Below are positions 35,818 to 47,279 of a DNA stretch of 64,000 bases, one piece after another. Within the stretch, counting starts at the first letter, position 1. Each line of letters starts with the position of its first letter. The translations under genes were made by a program, and so were the position numbers. The notes below the pieces were generated by a model, which ran no database searches, was not told where the DNA came from, and worked only from the letters and a program-made list of their open reading frames with translations. Origin of the DNA: Anaerolineales bacterium (GTDB lineage Bacteria; Chloroflexota; Anaerolineae; Anaerolineales; Villigracilaceae); NCBI GenBank assembly GCA_030834895.1, contig JAUQXA010000018.1, positions 62,001 to 126,000 of the forward strand, given 5' to 3'.

Positions 35818-38271
35818 ATGACGACGAAACAAGTAACACTGTCAATCAATGGAAAAACCGCCGTCGTGCCCGAGGGGACGACGATTGTGGATGCTGCAAA
35901 GTCGGTGGGGATCGACATTCCCGTTTTTTGTCATCACCCGAAGCTGGAGCCTGTCGGCATGTGCCGCATGTGCCTGGTCGAGATCGGTCGTCCGATGCTC
36001 GACCGCGCCACGGGTCAGGTGGTGACCGAGAACGGTCAGCCTAAGATTCAGTTCATGCCCAAGCTTGAGACCGCCTGCACCAACCGCGTGTCGGAAGGCA
36101 TGGTCGTGATGACCCTCTCCGATAAGGCAAAGGATGGTCAGCGCGGCACGCTGGAATTTTTGCTCACGTCACATCCACTGGATTGTCCTGTTTGTGACAA
36201 AGGCGGCGAATGTCCGCTGCAAAATTTGACGATGGCGTTTGGTCCAGGGAAAAGCCGCTTTATCTACGATGAGAAAAATCATCTCGAAAAGCAGGTTCCG
36301 CTTGGCGAGTTGATCTGGCTCGACCGCGAACGCTGCATTCAGTGCGCGCGCTGTATCCGCTTTCAGGATGAGGTGGCAGGCGAATCTGTTTTGGGATTCG
36401 ACGAACGCGCGCGCAACACCCAAATCGTTTCTTTATCCACCCCTGGGTTTGATTCTGTTTTCTCGGGCAACACCACCGACATCTGCCCCGTCGGCGCGTT
36501 GACCACCGCGGACTTCCGCTTCGGTGCCCGTCCGTGGGAACTCAAGGCGCAGGCTTCGATCTGCACGCAGTGCCCCGTTGGGTGCAACACCACGCTCAAC
36601 ACGCGGCGCGAAGCCAGGGCGGGTGGCGACATCGTCATCAAACGCGTCATGCCGCGCCAGAACGAGGAAGTGAACGAAATCTGGTTGTGCGACAAGGGGC
36701 GCTTCGCTGGCTATCACTACACCGAAAGCAAGAAGCGGCTGACCAAGCCTCTCGTCAGGAAAGATGAAAAACTGGCGCGCGCTTCGTGGACTGCCGCTGT
36801 CAATCACGCCGCCGAAAACTTCGTCAAGCACAAGAAGGATTTTGTCGTGCTGGCTTCGGGTCGGCTGGCGAATGAAGACCTGTTCAACTTAAAGTCGCTG
36901 GCTGATACTGCTGGCGGCAAAGCCATTTTGTATTCCGACATGGGCGGCGGCGACATCACTCCGCTGGTGGGCGTGGGGCAGGGCACGAACATCGGCGACA
37001 TGGGCAAGGGCGACGCCATCCTCGTGGTGGCTTCGGACTTGTATCAGGAAGCGCCGATCTGGTGGCTGCGAGTCAAGCAAGCCGCTGACCGTGGCGCGAC
37101 GCTCATCGTGGCAAATCCGCGCGAGACCAAGCTGGATAAATTTGCGAAGTACGTCATCCGCTATGCGTATGGCGACGAAGTCAAGACGGTCAACGATTTC
37201 AGCCGCAAGACCAAAATCTCCGATGAATTTGCCAAGTCGAAGAACGCGCTGATTTTCTTCGGCAGCGAAGGACTCGGCTTGAACGGCTCGTCCATGCTGG
37301 CTTCGGCGTGTGCCACGCTGTTGAAAGAGACTGAGCACGTCGGCAAGCCAAACAACGGCTTGATCGGCGTCTGGCAGAGAGTCAATGACCAGTTTGCTTG
37401 GGAGGTTGGTTTCCGTCCTGAGCCTGATCTGGAGAAGGCGTTGAAGGGCAAGGCGGTTTACATCGTTGGCGCTGACCCTGTGGGCGATGACCCTGCTTTA
37501 GCGAAGGCGCTTAAAAGCGCGAAGTTTGTCGCTGTGCAGGACATCCTCGAAACCGCCACGGCAGAAATTGCCGATGTTGTTTTCCCCGCGCAGGCTTTCA
37601 CCGAACGCGAGGGCACTTTCACATCAGGCGAACGCTGCGTGCAGAGGTTCTACGCCGCCGTCCCGCCCAAGGGTGAGACCAAGCCCGATTTCGCGATCAC
37701 CTCACAGGTTGCCAAGGGCATGGGCGTCATCCTCGAAGGCACGTCCGCTTCGGTCGTCTTCGACATCCTCTCCAATTCGCTCGAAGCCTTTGCTGATCTG
37801 AGTTACGAAAAACTTGCCGAGGTGCATGGTCAATATCCTATCGTTGGGCGCGGTGACTTGTATTACGGCGGCACGACCTACGAGAACACGCAGGGGCTGG
37901 GCGTGCAACTCGTCCCGACCGCACAGGCTGGAGGAACGTTGCACATCCCGAAGGTCAGGAAGGAAGCGGCTCTTCGTCCGAAGGAAAACGAACTGCTGGC
38001 TGTTCCTGTCAGCAAGTTGTACGACCTCGGCGCGACGGTCAATCCCGCGCAGTTGCTCCACCCGCGAATCGGCGATGCTTCGGTGACGCTGCACCCGTCC
38101 ACAGCGGAGAGCCTTGGTCTGGATGCTGGTTCACAGGTCAAAATCAGCTTCGCGGGAGTCAAAGCCGAAGCGACCCTCGAACTCGATGACACCATCTCGA
38201 CGGGCGTGGTGCTGGTCCCGCGCAGCATGGGGCTTGGGATTCGGGAACCAGTTGTGGCGAAGGTGAAGTGA
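35818..38271 (+). CDS. nuoG: NADH-quinone oxidoreductase subunit G
   Basis: An 817-residue 75-kDa-type subunit. The N-terminal 2Fe-2S domain has CHHPKLEPVGMCRMC (about 39-53). The His/Cys cluster motif is HPLDCPVCDKGGECPLQ, and a 4Fe-4S motif is CIQCARCIRFQDE (about 178). CTQCPVGCNT (about 249-258) matches the extra N7-type cluster region. A molybdopterin-oxidoreductase-like domain fills the rest, without a molybdenum role in this family. It passes electrons along the peripheral arm. Confidence 0.94.
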   Translation: MTTKQVTLSINGKTAVVPEGTTIVDAAKSVGIDIPVFCHHPKLEPVGMCRMCLVEIGRPMLDRATGQVVTENGQPKIQFMPKLETACTNRVSEGMVVMTLSDKAKDGQRGTLEFLLTSHPLDCPVCDKGGECPLQNLTMAFGPGKSRFIYDEKNHLEKQVPLGELIWLDRERCIQCARCIRFQDEVAGESVLGFDERARNTQIVSLSTPGFDSVFSGNTTDICPVGALTTADFRFGARPWELKAQASICTQCPVGCNTTLNTRREARAGGDIVIKRVMPRQNEEVNEIWLCDKGRFAGYHYTESKKRLTKPLVRKDEKLARASWTAAVNHAAENFVKHKKDFVVLASGRLANEDLFNLKSLADTAGGKAILYSDMGGGDITPLVGVGQGTNIGDMGKGDAILVVASDLYQEAPIWWLRVKQAADRGATLIVANPRETKLDKFAKYVIRYAYGDEVKTVNDFSRKTKISDEFAKSKNALIFFGSEGLGLNGSSMLASACATLLKETEHVGKPNNGLIGVWQRVNDQFAWEVGFRPEPDLEKALKGKAVYIVGADPVGDDPALAKALKSAKFVAVQDILETATAEIADVVFPAQAFTEREGTFTSGERCVQRFYAAVPPKGETKPDFAITSQVAKGMGVILEGTSASVVFDILSNSLEAFADLSYEKLAEVHGQYPIVGRGDLYYGGTTYENTQGLGVQLVPTAQAGGTLHIPKVRKEAALRPKENELLAVPVSKLYDLGATVNPAQLLHPRIGDASVTLHPSTAESLGLDAGSQVKISFAGVKAEATLELDDTISTGVVLVPRSMGLGIREPVVAKVK

Positions 38272-38272
38272 T

Positions 38273-39412
38273 ATGGATTGGACTATCTGGCTTGAATGGG
38301 TGATCAAGGGACTGGTTCTGTGCCTCGTCCTGTTGGTTGGATTCGCCTACCTGACCTGGTACGAGCGTCGAGCTTTGGCGCGGATTCAGGTGCGGGTGGG
38401 TCCCAACCGCGCGGGCTATCAGGGCTTGCTTCAGCCGATTGCGGACGCGGTCAAGTTGATTTTCAAAGAGGAATTGACTCCGTCTCGGGTGTACAAGGCG
38501 GCATTTTTGCTCGCGCCTGTGCTGACGGTTGTCCCGTCGCTGGTTTTGGCGGCGGTGATTCCGCTGGGGACTTCGTTCAACTTGTTCGGACGTGAAATCA
38601 CTCTGTACGTCGCCAATCTCAACGTTGGCGTGCTGTATCTGACATCCATCGCTTCGATTGCGGTTTATGGAATCGTGCTGGCGGGCTGGTCGAGCAACAA
38701 CAAGTACGCCATGCTTGGCGGCGTCCGCGCCACGGCGCAGATGATTTCCTACGAACTCTCGCTTGGGCTGTGCTTTGCAATTGCCGTCGTCATGGGCAAC
38801 TCGATGAACTTGAACGAAATCGTGACCGCTCAAAAGGATATGTGGTTCGTTGTGATTCAACCTGTGGGCGCGTTCATCTTTTTGATTGTCACGCTGGCAG
38901 AGGTCAACCGCGCTCCGTTCGACATGCCCGAAGCCGAGCAGGAGTTGACCGCTGGTTATCACTCGGAATACTCTGGCATGAAGTTCGCGCTCTTCTTCAT
39001 GGCGGAATACCAAAAGATGATTGTCATCTCGATGATTGCCGCCACGCTCTTCTTCGGCGGCTACCGCGAAATTTGGTTTTTGAAAGATACCTTCCTCAGC
39101 GTGGACCGAGCCTGGTTCCTCGGTCCCATCTATTTGCTAATTAAAGTCATCGTTTTGTTGTTTGGCATGATTTGGATTCGCGCCACCTGGCCCCGAATCC
39201 GCTATGACCGTTTGATGTCCTTCGGCTGGAAGGTTTTGCTTCCGCTCTCTTTTGTGACCGCCTTCATCACAGCAACTGGAATTTTGCTGGCGCAGGAATT
39301 GAATAACCAACTTTATTTGTATGCGATTCCCGCGCTTTCCATCGTCAGCGCATTGGTGGCGGTGGTCTTTATTTATCGTGACTTGAGGAGAAAATCTCAT
39401 GGGCGTATTTGA
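38273..39412 (+). CDS. nuoH: NADH-quinone oxidoreductase subunit H
   Basis: A 379-residue membrane subunit joining the two arms, with about eight to nine helices. Signatures are YERRALARIQVRVGPNRAG (about 30-48) and the quinone-side loop AEVNRAPFDMPEAEQELTAG (about 210-229). One bp separates it from nuoG, and its end overlaps nuoI by 14 bp. The C-terminus is short and basic (RDLRRKSHGRI). Confidence 0.95.
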   Translation: MDWTIWLEWVIKGLVLCLVLLVGFAYLTWYERRALARIQVRVGPNRAGYQGLLQPIADAVKLIFKEELTPSRVYKAAFLLAPVLTVVPSLVLAAVIPLGTSFNLFGREITLYVANLNVGVLYLTSIASIAVYGIVLAGWSSNNKYAMLGGVRATAQMISYELSLGLCFAIAVVMGNSMNLNEIVTAQKDMWFVVIQPVGAFIFLIVTLAEVNRAPFDMPEAEQELTAGYHSEYSGMKFALFFMAEYQKMIVISMIAATLFFGGYREIWFLKDTFLSVDRAWFLGPIYLLIKVIVLLFGMIWIRATWPRIRYDRLMSFGWKVLLPLSFVTAFITATGILLAQELNNQLYLYAIPALSIVSALVAVVFIYRDLRRKSHGRI

Positions 39413-39923
39413 ACCCGTCATCGAACTTGGGCGCGGACTTGCCGAAACGCTGCGTTCCTTCCTGTTCGAGCCGACTGTCACCATTCAATATCCCGAAGAA
39501 AAACGCGAAGTCCGTCCGCGCTATCGCGGGCGTCACATCCTGCACCGCTACGAGAACGGACTCGAAAAATGTATCGGTTGTTCGCTCTGCGCCGCAGCCT
39601 GTCCCTCGGATGCCATCTTCGTCGAATCTGCCGAGAACACCGACGAGAAGCGCTTCTCGCCTGGTCAGCGCTACGCCTCGACCTACGAGATCAACATGAT
39701 GCGCTGTATCTACTGTGGCTTCTGTGAAGACGCCTGTCCCACGGAAGCCATCACCCTCGGCGACAACTACGAACTCGCCTACACCGACCGCCGCGACTCG
39801 ATCTATCCCAAAGAGAAACTTCTCGAACCCGCCCCCTCTGCGGACATGTCCTCACCGCGCAAGGTGGAGCCTGGTGTGTATAACCGCTCGGTGCCTGAGA
39901 TGCAAAATCCGAAAGATTGGTAA
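39399..39923 (+). CDS. nuoI: NADH-quinone oxidoreductase subunit I
   Basis: A 174-residue ferredoxin-like subunit with two 4Fe-4S motifs, CIGCSLCAAACPSDA (about 58-72) and CIYCGFCEDACPTEA (about 104-118), which carry clusters N6a and N6b. The stop codon lies in the left half of an R5 repeat (GGTAATTGGTAAATGG), so the last residues NPKDW may be repeat-derived. It is followed by a foreign-looking gene instead of nuoJ. Confidence 0.94.
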   Translation: MGVFEPVIELGRGLAETLRSFLFEPTVTIQYPEEKREVRPRYRGRHILHRYENGLEKCIGCSLCAAACPSDAIFVESAENTDEKRFSPGQRYASTYEINMMRCIYCGFCEDACPTEAITLGDNYELAYTDRRDSIYPKEKLLEPAPSADMSSPRKVEPGVYNRSVPEMQNPKDW

Positions 39924-39942
39924 TTGGTAAATGGTAATTCCC
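39917..39942. repeat. TAATTGGTAA-type repeat, family R5 (left half)
   Basis: GGTAATTGGTAAATGG repeats at the nuoI stop. The matching inverted half (GTTACCAATTACCC) is at 40911-40924, on the other side of the inserted gene. Confidence 0.7.
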
Positions 39943-39980
39943 AGTTCGATTGATGCTTGGCAAAACAATATAGGAATAAC

Positions 39981-40874
39981 ATGAACGGTGAATTGGCTCA
40001 AATTGTCTCATTGGTGACGCATGGAAATGCATATTTGAATGGTGAAAATGTAGACCTTTCTACAAATTCCACATTTCAGTATGTTTCCGCTGTTAAATTT
40101 GCTCGGTATAAAAGCAATCAGGATAAACAAGGTGTAGAAATAGCAAGCAATGTTTCTGATTGGTTTTCTTTTTTGCGTTCAATAAAAGCAACTCGCTTGT
40201 GGAATATTGCTTTTGGTTGGCAAAGGCAAGATATTCCAGAACATGCCGCTGATGCTTTTTCAGGCGGCGTGCCAAGAGCCATTCAAGCGGATTTACCAAG
40301 GGGTTTTGAACTCTGGTATCCACAATGGAAGACAAGCGGTAATGATAAAAAGCCGTGGCTTGTAGAATATCGCAGCCTTATGTTTCCAAACTCTCACGCC
40401 CTGCCTGCCCAAAAACTGAATGGCGTAAAGAATCAGCTTAGACAAGCTATTTCACAGGCTCAAAAGTTTGCTAACCGCTCCGATGTAAATGAAAACAATT
40501 GGTGTGCTTGGTTTACCAAGTCATTGGAAATTCTCGATTCTTCTTCACCCATAGCCCCATTCCATCCAGATATGCTTCCCGATAAAGGTTTTAGTTTGGA
40601 AGCGCGCCAAGTATTGGCTTCTGCCGTGCAATCGTATGTTTTCGGTGGCATGGGTTCATGGAATGACTTGGGATTTGAGAAACCAGAAACCCAGAAAGAG
40701 TATGAAAAAATCACAAGAAAGCTTTATGAAGCAGTGAAATTTTCAATAACAATGTCTTCTAATTCCTATGAGCCTGAAAGAGCAGAATCATCCAAACCAA
40801 GTACACAGCAGACGGGTGGATTTCTGCCACGTTTAAAGTCAATTTTCAAACCTACAAAGAATCCTCCCAACTAG
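39981..40874 (+). CDS. Unknown 297-residue protein inserted in the nuo operon
   Basis: I do not recognise this protein. It is soluble (no signal peptide or membrane helix) and rich in Trp and aromatic residues (WFSFLRSIKATRLWNIAFGW, LWYPQWKTSG). It has a basic C-terminus after a Ser/Thr/Gln-rich stretch. The DNA is visibly more AT-rich than the nuo genes around it and the codons differ. It sits between two halves of an R5 repeat, exactly at the nuoI-nuoJ junction. The ATG at 39981 is preferred over TTG 39957, though only a weak GGAA box precedes it. It has no resemblance to any complex I subunit and no transposase motif, so it is probably passenger DNA. Confidence 0.75.
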   Translation: MNGELAQIVSLVTHGNAYLNGENVDLSTNSTFQYVSAVKFARYKSNQDKQGVEIASNVSDWFSFLRSIKATRLWNIAFGWQRQDIPEHAADAFSGGVPRAIQADLPRGFELWYPQWKTSGNDKKPWLVEYRSLMFPNSHALPAQKLNGVKNQLRQAISQAQKFANRSDVNENNWCAWFTKSLEILDSSSPIAPFHPDMLPDKGFSLEARQVLASAVQSYVFGGMGSWNDLGFEKPETQKEYEKITRKLYEAVKFSITMSSNSYEPERAESSKPSTQQTGGFLPRLKSIFKPTKNPPN

Positions 40875-40910
40875 GCGGTCCAATCATGCCTACTCATACT
40901 GACCCTGGTC

Positions 40911-40924
40911 GTTACCAATTACCC
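40911..40924. repeat. TAATTGGTAA-type repeat, family R5 (right half)
   Basis: GTTACCAATTACCC, inverse of the left half at 39917-39942, lies just before the nuoJ start. Confidence 0.65.
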
Positions 40925-40932
40925 AAATACCT

Positions 40933-41463
40933 ATGACCTCCGAACTTCTCGTCTTCCTCGTCCTCTCCCTCGTTGCCATCACCAGTGCGCTGGGAATGTT
41001 ATTCAGCCGCAACACCATCTACTCGGCGCTGTTCCTCGTGCTGAACTTCGTGACCGTGGCGGTCTTCTACCTGATGCTCGGCGCGCCGTTCATTGCCATG
41101 TCGCAGATCACCGTGTACGCGGGTGCGATCATGGTCTTGTTCCTCTTCGTCATCATGCTGCTCGGCGCGGAAAGCGTGACTTCTCCAACGCAGGGCATGT
41201 CATGGCAAAGACCTCTGGCTTTCCTGCTGGCAATCACGCTGACCGTTGAATCGGTCTATCTCATCTTCGCCCGCGCCAGGCTGGACACGGTCATCACCAC
41301 GCCAGACGCCGCGACCAATTCAATGGAATCCCTGCGCGAAATGGCGATGACCCTCTTTGACAAGTTCCTGCTGCCGTTCGAGGTCACGTCCATTTTGTTG
41401 CTGGTGGCGATGGTCGGCGCGATTGTCCTGGCAAAGAAAGAAAGGGCAGGGAGTAAATCATGA
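40933..41463 (+). CDS. nuoJ: NADH-quinone oxidoreductase subunit J
   Basis: A 176-residue membrane subunit with about five helices. The conserved helix-3 pi-bulge region is visible as [21 protein letters not shown] (split near residues 56-76). It is part of the proton-translocation coupling path. No good ribosome-binding site is visible between the inserted gene and the ATG, so its translation may have been affected by the insertion. Overlaps nuoK by 4 bp. Confidence 0.93.
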   Translation: MTSELLVFLVLSLVAITSALGMLFSRNTIYSALFLVLNFVTVAVFYLMLGAPFIAMSQITVYAGAIMVLFLFVIMLLGAESVTSPTQGMSWQRPLAFLLAITLTVESVYLIFARARLDTVITTPDAATNSMESLREMAMTLFDKFLLPFEVTSILLLVAMVGAIVLAKKERAGSKS

Positions 41464-41780
41464 TCTCGGTGAATTATTACATCATCCTTTCCGCCATTCT
41501 TTTCACCATCGGCGCTTTGGGCGTGTTAATTCGTCGTAATCCGTTGGTGATTTTCATGTCCATCGAGTTGATGCTCAACGCTGCAAACCTCGCCTTCGTC
41601 GCTTTCGGGCGTTCGTGGGAGCTTGCCAAAGGCGAAGCATTTTTCAACGGGCAGATCTTCGTCTTCTTCGTCATCGCCGTCGCCGCCGCGGAAGTGGCTG
41701 TGGGACTGGCGCTGATCGTCGAGATTTTCAAGACGAAGAAGAATATCAATATTGATGAGATGAATACCTTGAAAGGGTAG
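41460..41780 (+). CDS. nuoK: NADH-quinone oxidoreductase subunit K
   Basis: A 106-residue, three-helix membrane subunit. [29 protein letters not shown] is spread over residues ~20-48 and includes the essential membrane Glu in SIELMLNA. A second Glu is in [11 protein letters not shown]. MrpC/MnhC-like fold. An R5 repeat follows before nuoL. Confidence 0.95.
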   Translation: MISVNYYIILSAILFTIGALGVLIRRNPLVIFMSIELMLNAANLAFVAFGRSWELAKGEAFFNGQIFVFFVIAVAAAEVAVGLALIVEIFKTKKNINIDEMNTLKG

Positions 41781-41788
41781 AACAAAGT

Positions 41789-41848
41789 GATTAGGAAGTA
41801 GGTAATTAGGTTTCACGCCTAATCCCTAATTACCCAATTACCTATTCA
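41789..41848. repeat. TAATTGGTAA-type palindromic repeat, family R5 (copy b)
   Basis: GGTAATTAGG-type units face TAATTACCCAATTACC units across a short GGTTTCACGCC centre. It lies between nuoK and nuoL. Confidence 0.7.
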
Positions 41849-41865
41849 CTGCCCTTGGAGAACTT

Positions 41866-43984
<2,119 letters not shown>

Positions 43985-43986
<2 letters not shown>

Positions 43987-44034
43987 TCAAAAGTCGAAAG
44001 TCAAACGTACGACCTTCGACCTTTGACTTTCGAC
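43985..44034. repeat. AAAGTCAAAAGTC-type palindromic repeat, family R4 (copy b)
   Basis: GTCAAAAGTCGAAAGTC faces GACCTTCGACCTTTGACTTT. It begins one base before the end of the nuoL TAG stop and fills the nuoL-nuoM gap. Confidence 0.75.
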
Positions 44035-44051
44035 GACATTGAGGACGGAAC

Positions 44052-45560
44052 ATGGAATTTCTTTTACAACCTCTTACTCTCCTGACCTTCTTCCCGCTCG
44101 TGGGTGTGCTCGTGATTCTCTTCCTGAAATCCGAGCAGAAGAACGCCATCCGCTGGACTGCGTTGGTCACGACCCTGCTCACGTTTGGACTCTCGCTCTG
44201 GGTGTTGACTCAGTTCAAGGCGGCGAATCCCGACTTGCAGCTCGAAGCCAGGTACTCGTGGATTCAAGTCGCGGGCTGGGACATCCAATACTATCTCGCG
44301 GTGGACGGCTTGAGCATTCTCCTCGTCCTGCTGACGGGGCTGCTCACGCCCATCTCCATCCTCTCCACGTGGACAGCCGTCGAAGACCGCGTCAAGGATT
44401 TCATGATCTTCTTCCTGCTTTTGGAAGTTGGCATGATGGGCGTCTTCCTTGCACAGGATTTGTTCCTGTTCTACATCTTCTGGGAATTTACCCTCGTGCC
44501 GATGTACTTCCTAATCGGCTTGTGGGGCGGACCGCGCCGCATTTACGCCGCTGTCAAGTTTTTCCTCTACACGATGGCTGGCTCCATTTTGATGTTGCTT
44601 GCCATCCTCTGGCTTGGGATTGAAGGCAGCACCTTCTCCGTGCCTGCGTTGATTGCTCAGGGCGGCATTCCCGCGAATATTCAGATGTGGCTCTTCATCG
44701 CCTTCGCCGCTGCCTTTGCGATTAAAGTCCCGATGTTTCCGCTGCACTCGTGGTTGCCTGACGCCCACGTCGAAGCGCCGACTGCGGGTTCGGTCATCCT
44801 TGCAGGCGTTTTGCTCAAGATGGGAACCTACGGTTTCCTGCGTTTCAACATCCCGCTCTTTCCCGAAGCGACGATCAAAGCCGCCCCGTGGATTGCGCTG
44901 CTGGCGACCATCGGAATCATCTACGGCGCTGCGGTCTCCTACGCCCAGGCGGATGTGAAAAAACTGGTGGCGTATTCCTCCGTCAGCCATTTGGGATTTG
45001 TGATGCTCGGCTTGTTCGCGCTCAACGCCCAAGGCGTGACTGGCGCGATTCTGCAAATGGTCAACCACGGAGTCAGCACGGGCGCGTTGTTCCTCCTCGT
45101 CGGCATGGTCTACGAGCAGACTCACACCCGCGAGATCAAAGTCTACGGCGGACTGTGGAAGCTCATGCCCGTCTTCGGCTCGATCATGCTCATCTCAGCA
45201 CTCTCCTCGATGGGCTTGCCTGGACTCAACGGCTTCGTCGGCGAGTTCACCATTTTGCTTGGTGCGTTTGGCGCAGGTTTGCATGGTGGTTCTTATACGC
45301 CGTTTGGCGGCGTTTGGTTTGCTGGCATCTCCGCGCTCGGTGTCATCATGGCGGCGGTCTACATCCTTTACATGTTCCAAAAGATGTTCCTCGGACCCGC
45401 TGGCGAAGTCACCAAAGAGCACGAACTCAAAGACCTCAACTGGCGCGAAATCCTCACCGTTGTCCCGCTGCTGGTTCTCATGTTCTGGATCGGTCTCTAC
45501 CCCGCACCGTTCATCAACTTGATTGCGCCTGCGGTTGGAAAATTGGTAATTGGTTATTAG
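44052..45560 (+). CDS. nuoM: NADH-quinone oxidoreductase subunit M
   Basis: A 502-residue antiporter-like proton-pumping subunit with about 14 helices. Signatures include FFLLLEVGMMGVFLAQDLFLFYIFWE (about 120-146, with the essential Glu), LPDAHVEAPTAGSVILAGVLLKMG (about 235-258) and DVKKLVAYSSVSHLGFVMLG. The last residues KLVIGY and the stop come from an R5 repeat unit (AATTGGTAATTGG), so the native C-terminus was probably replaced. Confidence 0.95.
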   Translation: MEFLLQPLTLLTFFPLVGVLVILFLKSEQKNAIRWTALVTTLLTFGLSLWVLTQFKAANPDLQLEARYSWIQVAGWDIQYYLAVDGLSILLVLLTGLLTPISILSTWTAVEDRVKDFMIFFLLLEVGMMGVFLAQDLFLFYIFWEFTLVPMYFLIGLWGGPRRIYAAVKFFLYTMAGSILMLLAILWLGIEGSTFSVPALIAQGGIPANIQMWLFIAFAAAFAIKVPMFPLHSWLPDAHVEAPTAGSVILAGVLLKMGTYGFLRFNIPLFPEATIKAAPWIALLATIGIIYGAAVSYAQADVKKLVAYSSVSHLGFVMLGLFALNAQGVTGAILQMVNHGVSTGALFLLVGMVYEQTHTREIKVYGGLWKLMPVFGSIMLISALSSMGLPGLNGFVGEFTILLGAFGAGLHGGSYTPFGGVWFAGISALGVIMAAVYILYMFQKMFLGPAGEVTKEHELKDLNWREILTVVPLLVLMFWIGLYPAPFINLIAPAVGKLVIGY

Positions 45561-45591
45561 TAATTACCAATTACCAATCGCCAATTACCAA
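45545..45591. repeat. TAATTGGTAA-type palindromic repeat, family R5 (copy c)
   Basis: GGTAATTGGTTATTAG faces TAATTACCAATTACCAATC. It overlaps the 3' end of nuoM and fills the gap before nuoN. Confidence 0.8.
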
Positions 45592-45602
45592 AAGATACTA
45601 TT

Positions 45603-47078
45603 ATGCAACTTGACTTTACAGACTTCTCCATCATCCTCCCGCTGACCATTCTCATCGCCTGGGCGTGTGTGCTTTTGCTGGTTGACCTCTTCATCCCGAA
45701 GGGGCGCAAAGGTATCACCGCATTCCTCGCGGCGTTGGGGCTGGCGCTGACACTGAGTTTTACGGTGATACGTGCTGTAATAATGATCGGGCGCGAACCG
45801 ACGGGCTTCCATGGCATGGTCACGCTCGACGGCTTTGCCACTTTCACCAGCGCCCTCATCCTCGTCAGCGGGCTGCTTGGCATTGCCCTTGCCTACGGCT
45901 ACCTCAAACGCATGGGGATCGAACGCGGAGAATATTACTCGCTGATGTTGTTCAGCATTACGGGCATGTTGTTGATGACCCAAGCCTCCGACCTCATCAT
46001 CGTCTTCCTCGCGCTCGAACTGCTCTCCATTCCACTCTACGTCCTCGCCGCCTTTGCCCGTCCCAATTTGCAATCCGAAGAAGCGGGCTTGAAATACTTC
46101 CTGCTAGGGTCGTTCTCGACTGGATTCATCGTCTACGGGATTGCGCTGGTCTTCGGCGCGACAGGGAGTACTTCTTTGAGCGCCATTGTTAATGCTCCCA
46201 TTGGTATGCACCTTCCTTTCAATGCCGACTTCCCATTGCTTTTAATGGGGGCTGCGCTCATCCTCATTGGGTTTGGCTTCAAGGTTGCGGCTGTCCCCTT
46301 CCACATGTGGACTCCCGATGTGTATCAAGGCTCGCCGTCCGCTGTGACCGCATTCATGTCCTCTGGCGCGAAGATTGCGGGGTTTGCCGCCCTGCTGCGG
46401 GTTTTTGCCCTCGCCTTCCCCAACCTCTCCGCCGACCTGACTGATGTCCTCTGGGCGCTCTCCGCGCTGACGATGATTGTCGGAAACTTCACCGCCATCT
46501 CGCAGACGAATATCAAACGCATGTTGGCGTATTCCAGCATTGCCCATGCGGGTTATATTTTGATGGCATTCGTCCCGTTTGGGAATAAAGATGTCGTTGC
46601 GACTTCTGTCGCCGCTGGGTTGTTTTATCTCTTTGCCTATGTCCTGACTAACTTCGGCGCGTGGAGCGTGGTCATCGCCCTCGAAAAATCTGAAGGGAAG
46701 GGGCTGGAGATTTCCGATTACATGGGACTTGCTAAAAAATATCCCGCCCTTGCCGCGGCGATGGCTGTCTTCATGCTCTCGCTGATTGGCTTCCCGCCCA
46801 CGCTTGGGTTGGTCGGTAAGTTCTATATCTTCCGCTCTGCCATTGCGGGCGGATTAACAGGTCTTGCAATCATCGGCGTGCTGACCTCGCTGGTCTCGGC
46901 GTATTACTATCTGCGAGTCGTGGTCAACATGTACATGCGCGAAGGCGACCCAACCATCGAGCGCGAATCCTGGCTGGATATCACAACAGCCGTCACAGCA
47001 GTTGCAATCGTTGCGCTGAGTTTTGTCCCGCAATGGTTATTTCTGCTGGCGAGCGGCGCGGTGTTGAAATTGTTTTAG
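45603..47078 (+). CDS. nuoN: NADH-quinone oxidoreductase subunit N
   Basis: A 491-residue antiporter-like subunit with about 14 helices, the third proton pump of the membrane arm. VFLALELLSIPLYVLAAFAR (about 138-157) carries the essential Glu. FKVAAVPFHMWTPDVYQGSP (about 223-242) and NIKRMLAYSSIAHAGYIL (about 302-319) are diagnostic. It ends the operon and is followed by a strong terminator. Confidence 0.95.
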   Translation: MQLDFTDFSIILPLTILIAWACVLLLVDLFIPKGRKGITAFLAALGLALTLSFTVIRAVIMIGREPTGFHGMVTLDGFATFTSALILVSGLLGIALAYGYLKRMGIERGEYYSLMLFSITGMLLMTQASDLIIVFLALELLSIPLYVLAAFARPNLQSEEAGLKYFLLGSFSTGFIVYGIALVFGATGSTSLSAIVNAPIGMHLPFNADFPLLLMGAALILIGFGFKVAAVPFHMWTPDVYQGSPSAVTAFMSSGAKIAGFAALLRVFALAFPNLSADLTDVLWALSALTMIVGNFTAISQTNIKRMLAYSSIAHAGYILMAFVPFGNKDVVATSVAAGLFYLFAYVLTNFGAWSVVIALEKSEGKGLEISDYMGLAKKYPALAAAMAVFMLSLIGFPPTLGLVGKFYIFRSAIAGGLTGLAIIGVLTSLVSAYYYLRVVVNMYMREGDPTIERESWLDITTAVTAVAIVALSFVPQWLFLLASGAVLKLF

Positions 47079-47095
47079 AAGTTATCATAACCAGC

Positions 47096-47129
47096 AAAAC
47101 GGGACGGCGTTCTTCGCCGTCCCGTTTTT
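47096..47129 (+). terminator. Terminator of the nuo operon
   Basis: A perfect 14-bp stem (47096-47109 with 47115-47128), a 5-nt loop and a T run. Confidence 0.92.
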
Positions 47130-47191
47130 ATTTTGCTTTTAACTGTAGGGAAGGGGAAATTAAGTGTTTTATTAGAGAGTGTACTCGTCCA

Positions 47192-47220
47192 TTGACAATC
47201 TGGACAAAGTGGGTAAAATA
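47192..47220 (+). promoter_or_regulatory. Promoter of the fasciclin gene
   Basis: A perfect TTGACA (47192-47197) is followed after 16 bp by TAAAAT (47214-47219). The leader to the ATG is about 54 bp and contains a GGAG box. Confidence 0.55.
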
Positions 47221-47279
47221 AGGACAATAACTGTACAAAACATGTACAAATAATCGACAACTTTAGAAATGGAGAAAAA

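Noticed and set aside
34581..35918. Minus-strand frame of 445 codons
   Set aside because: Antisense to nuoF, which is certain from its cluster and flavin motifs.
39981..40874. Insertion sequence in the nuo operon
   Set aside because: No DDE, HUH or recombinase motif, no terminal inverted repeats beyond the R5 halves, and no clear target duplication.
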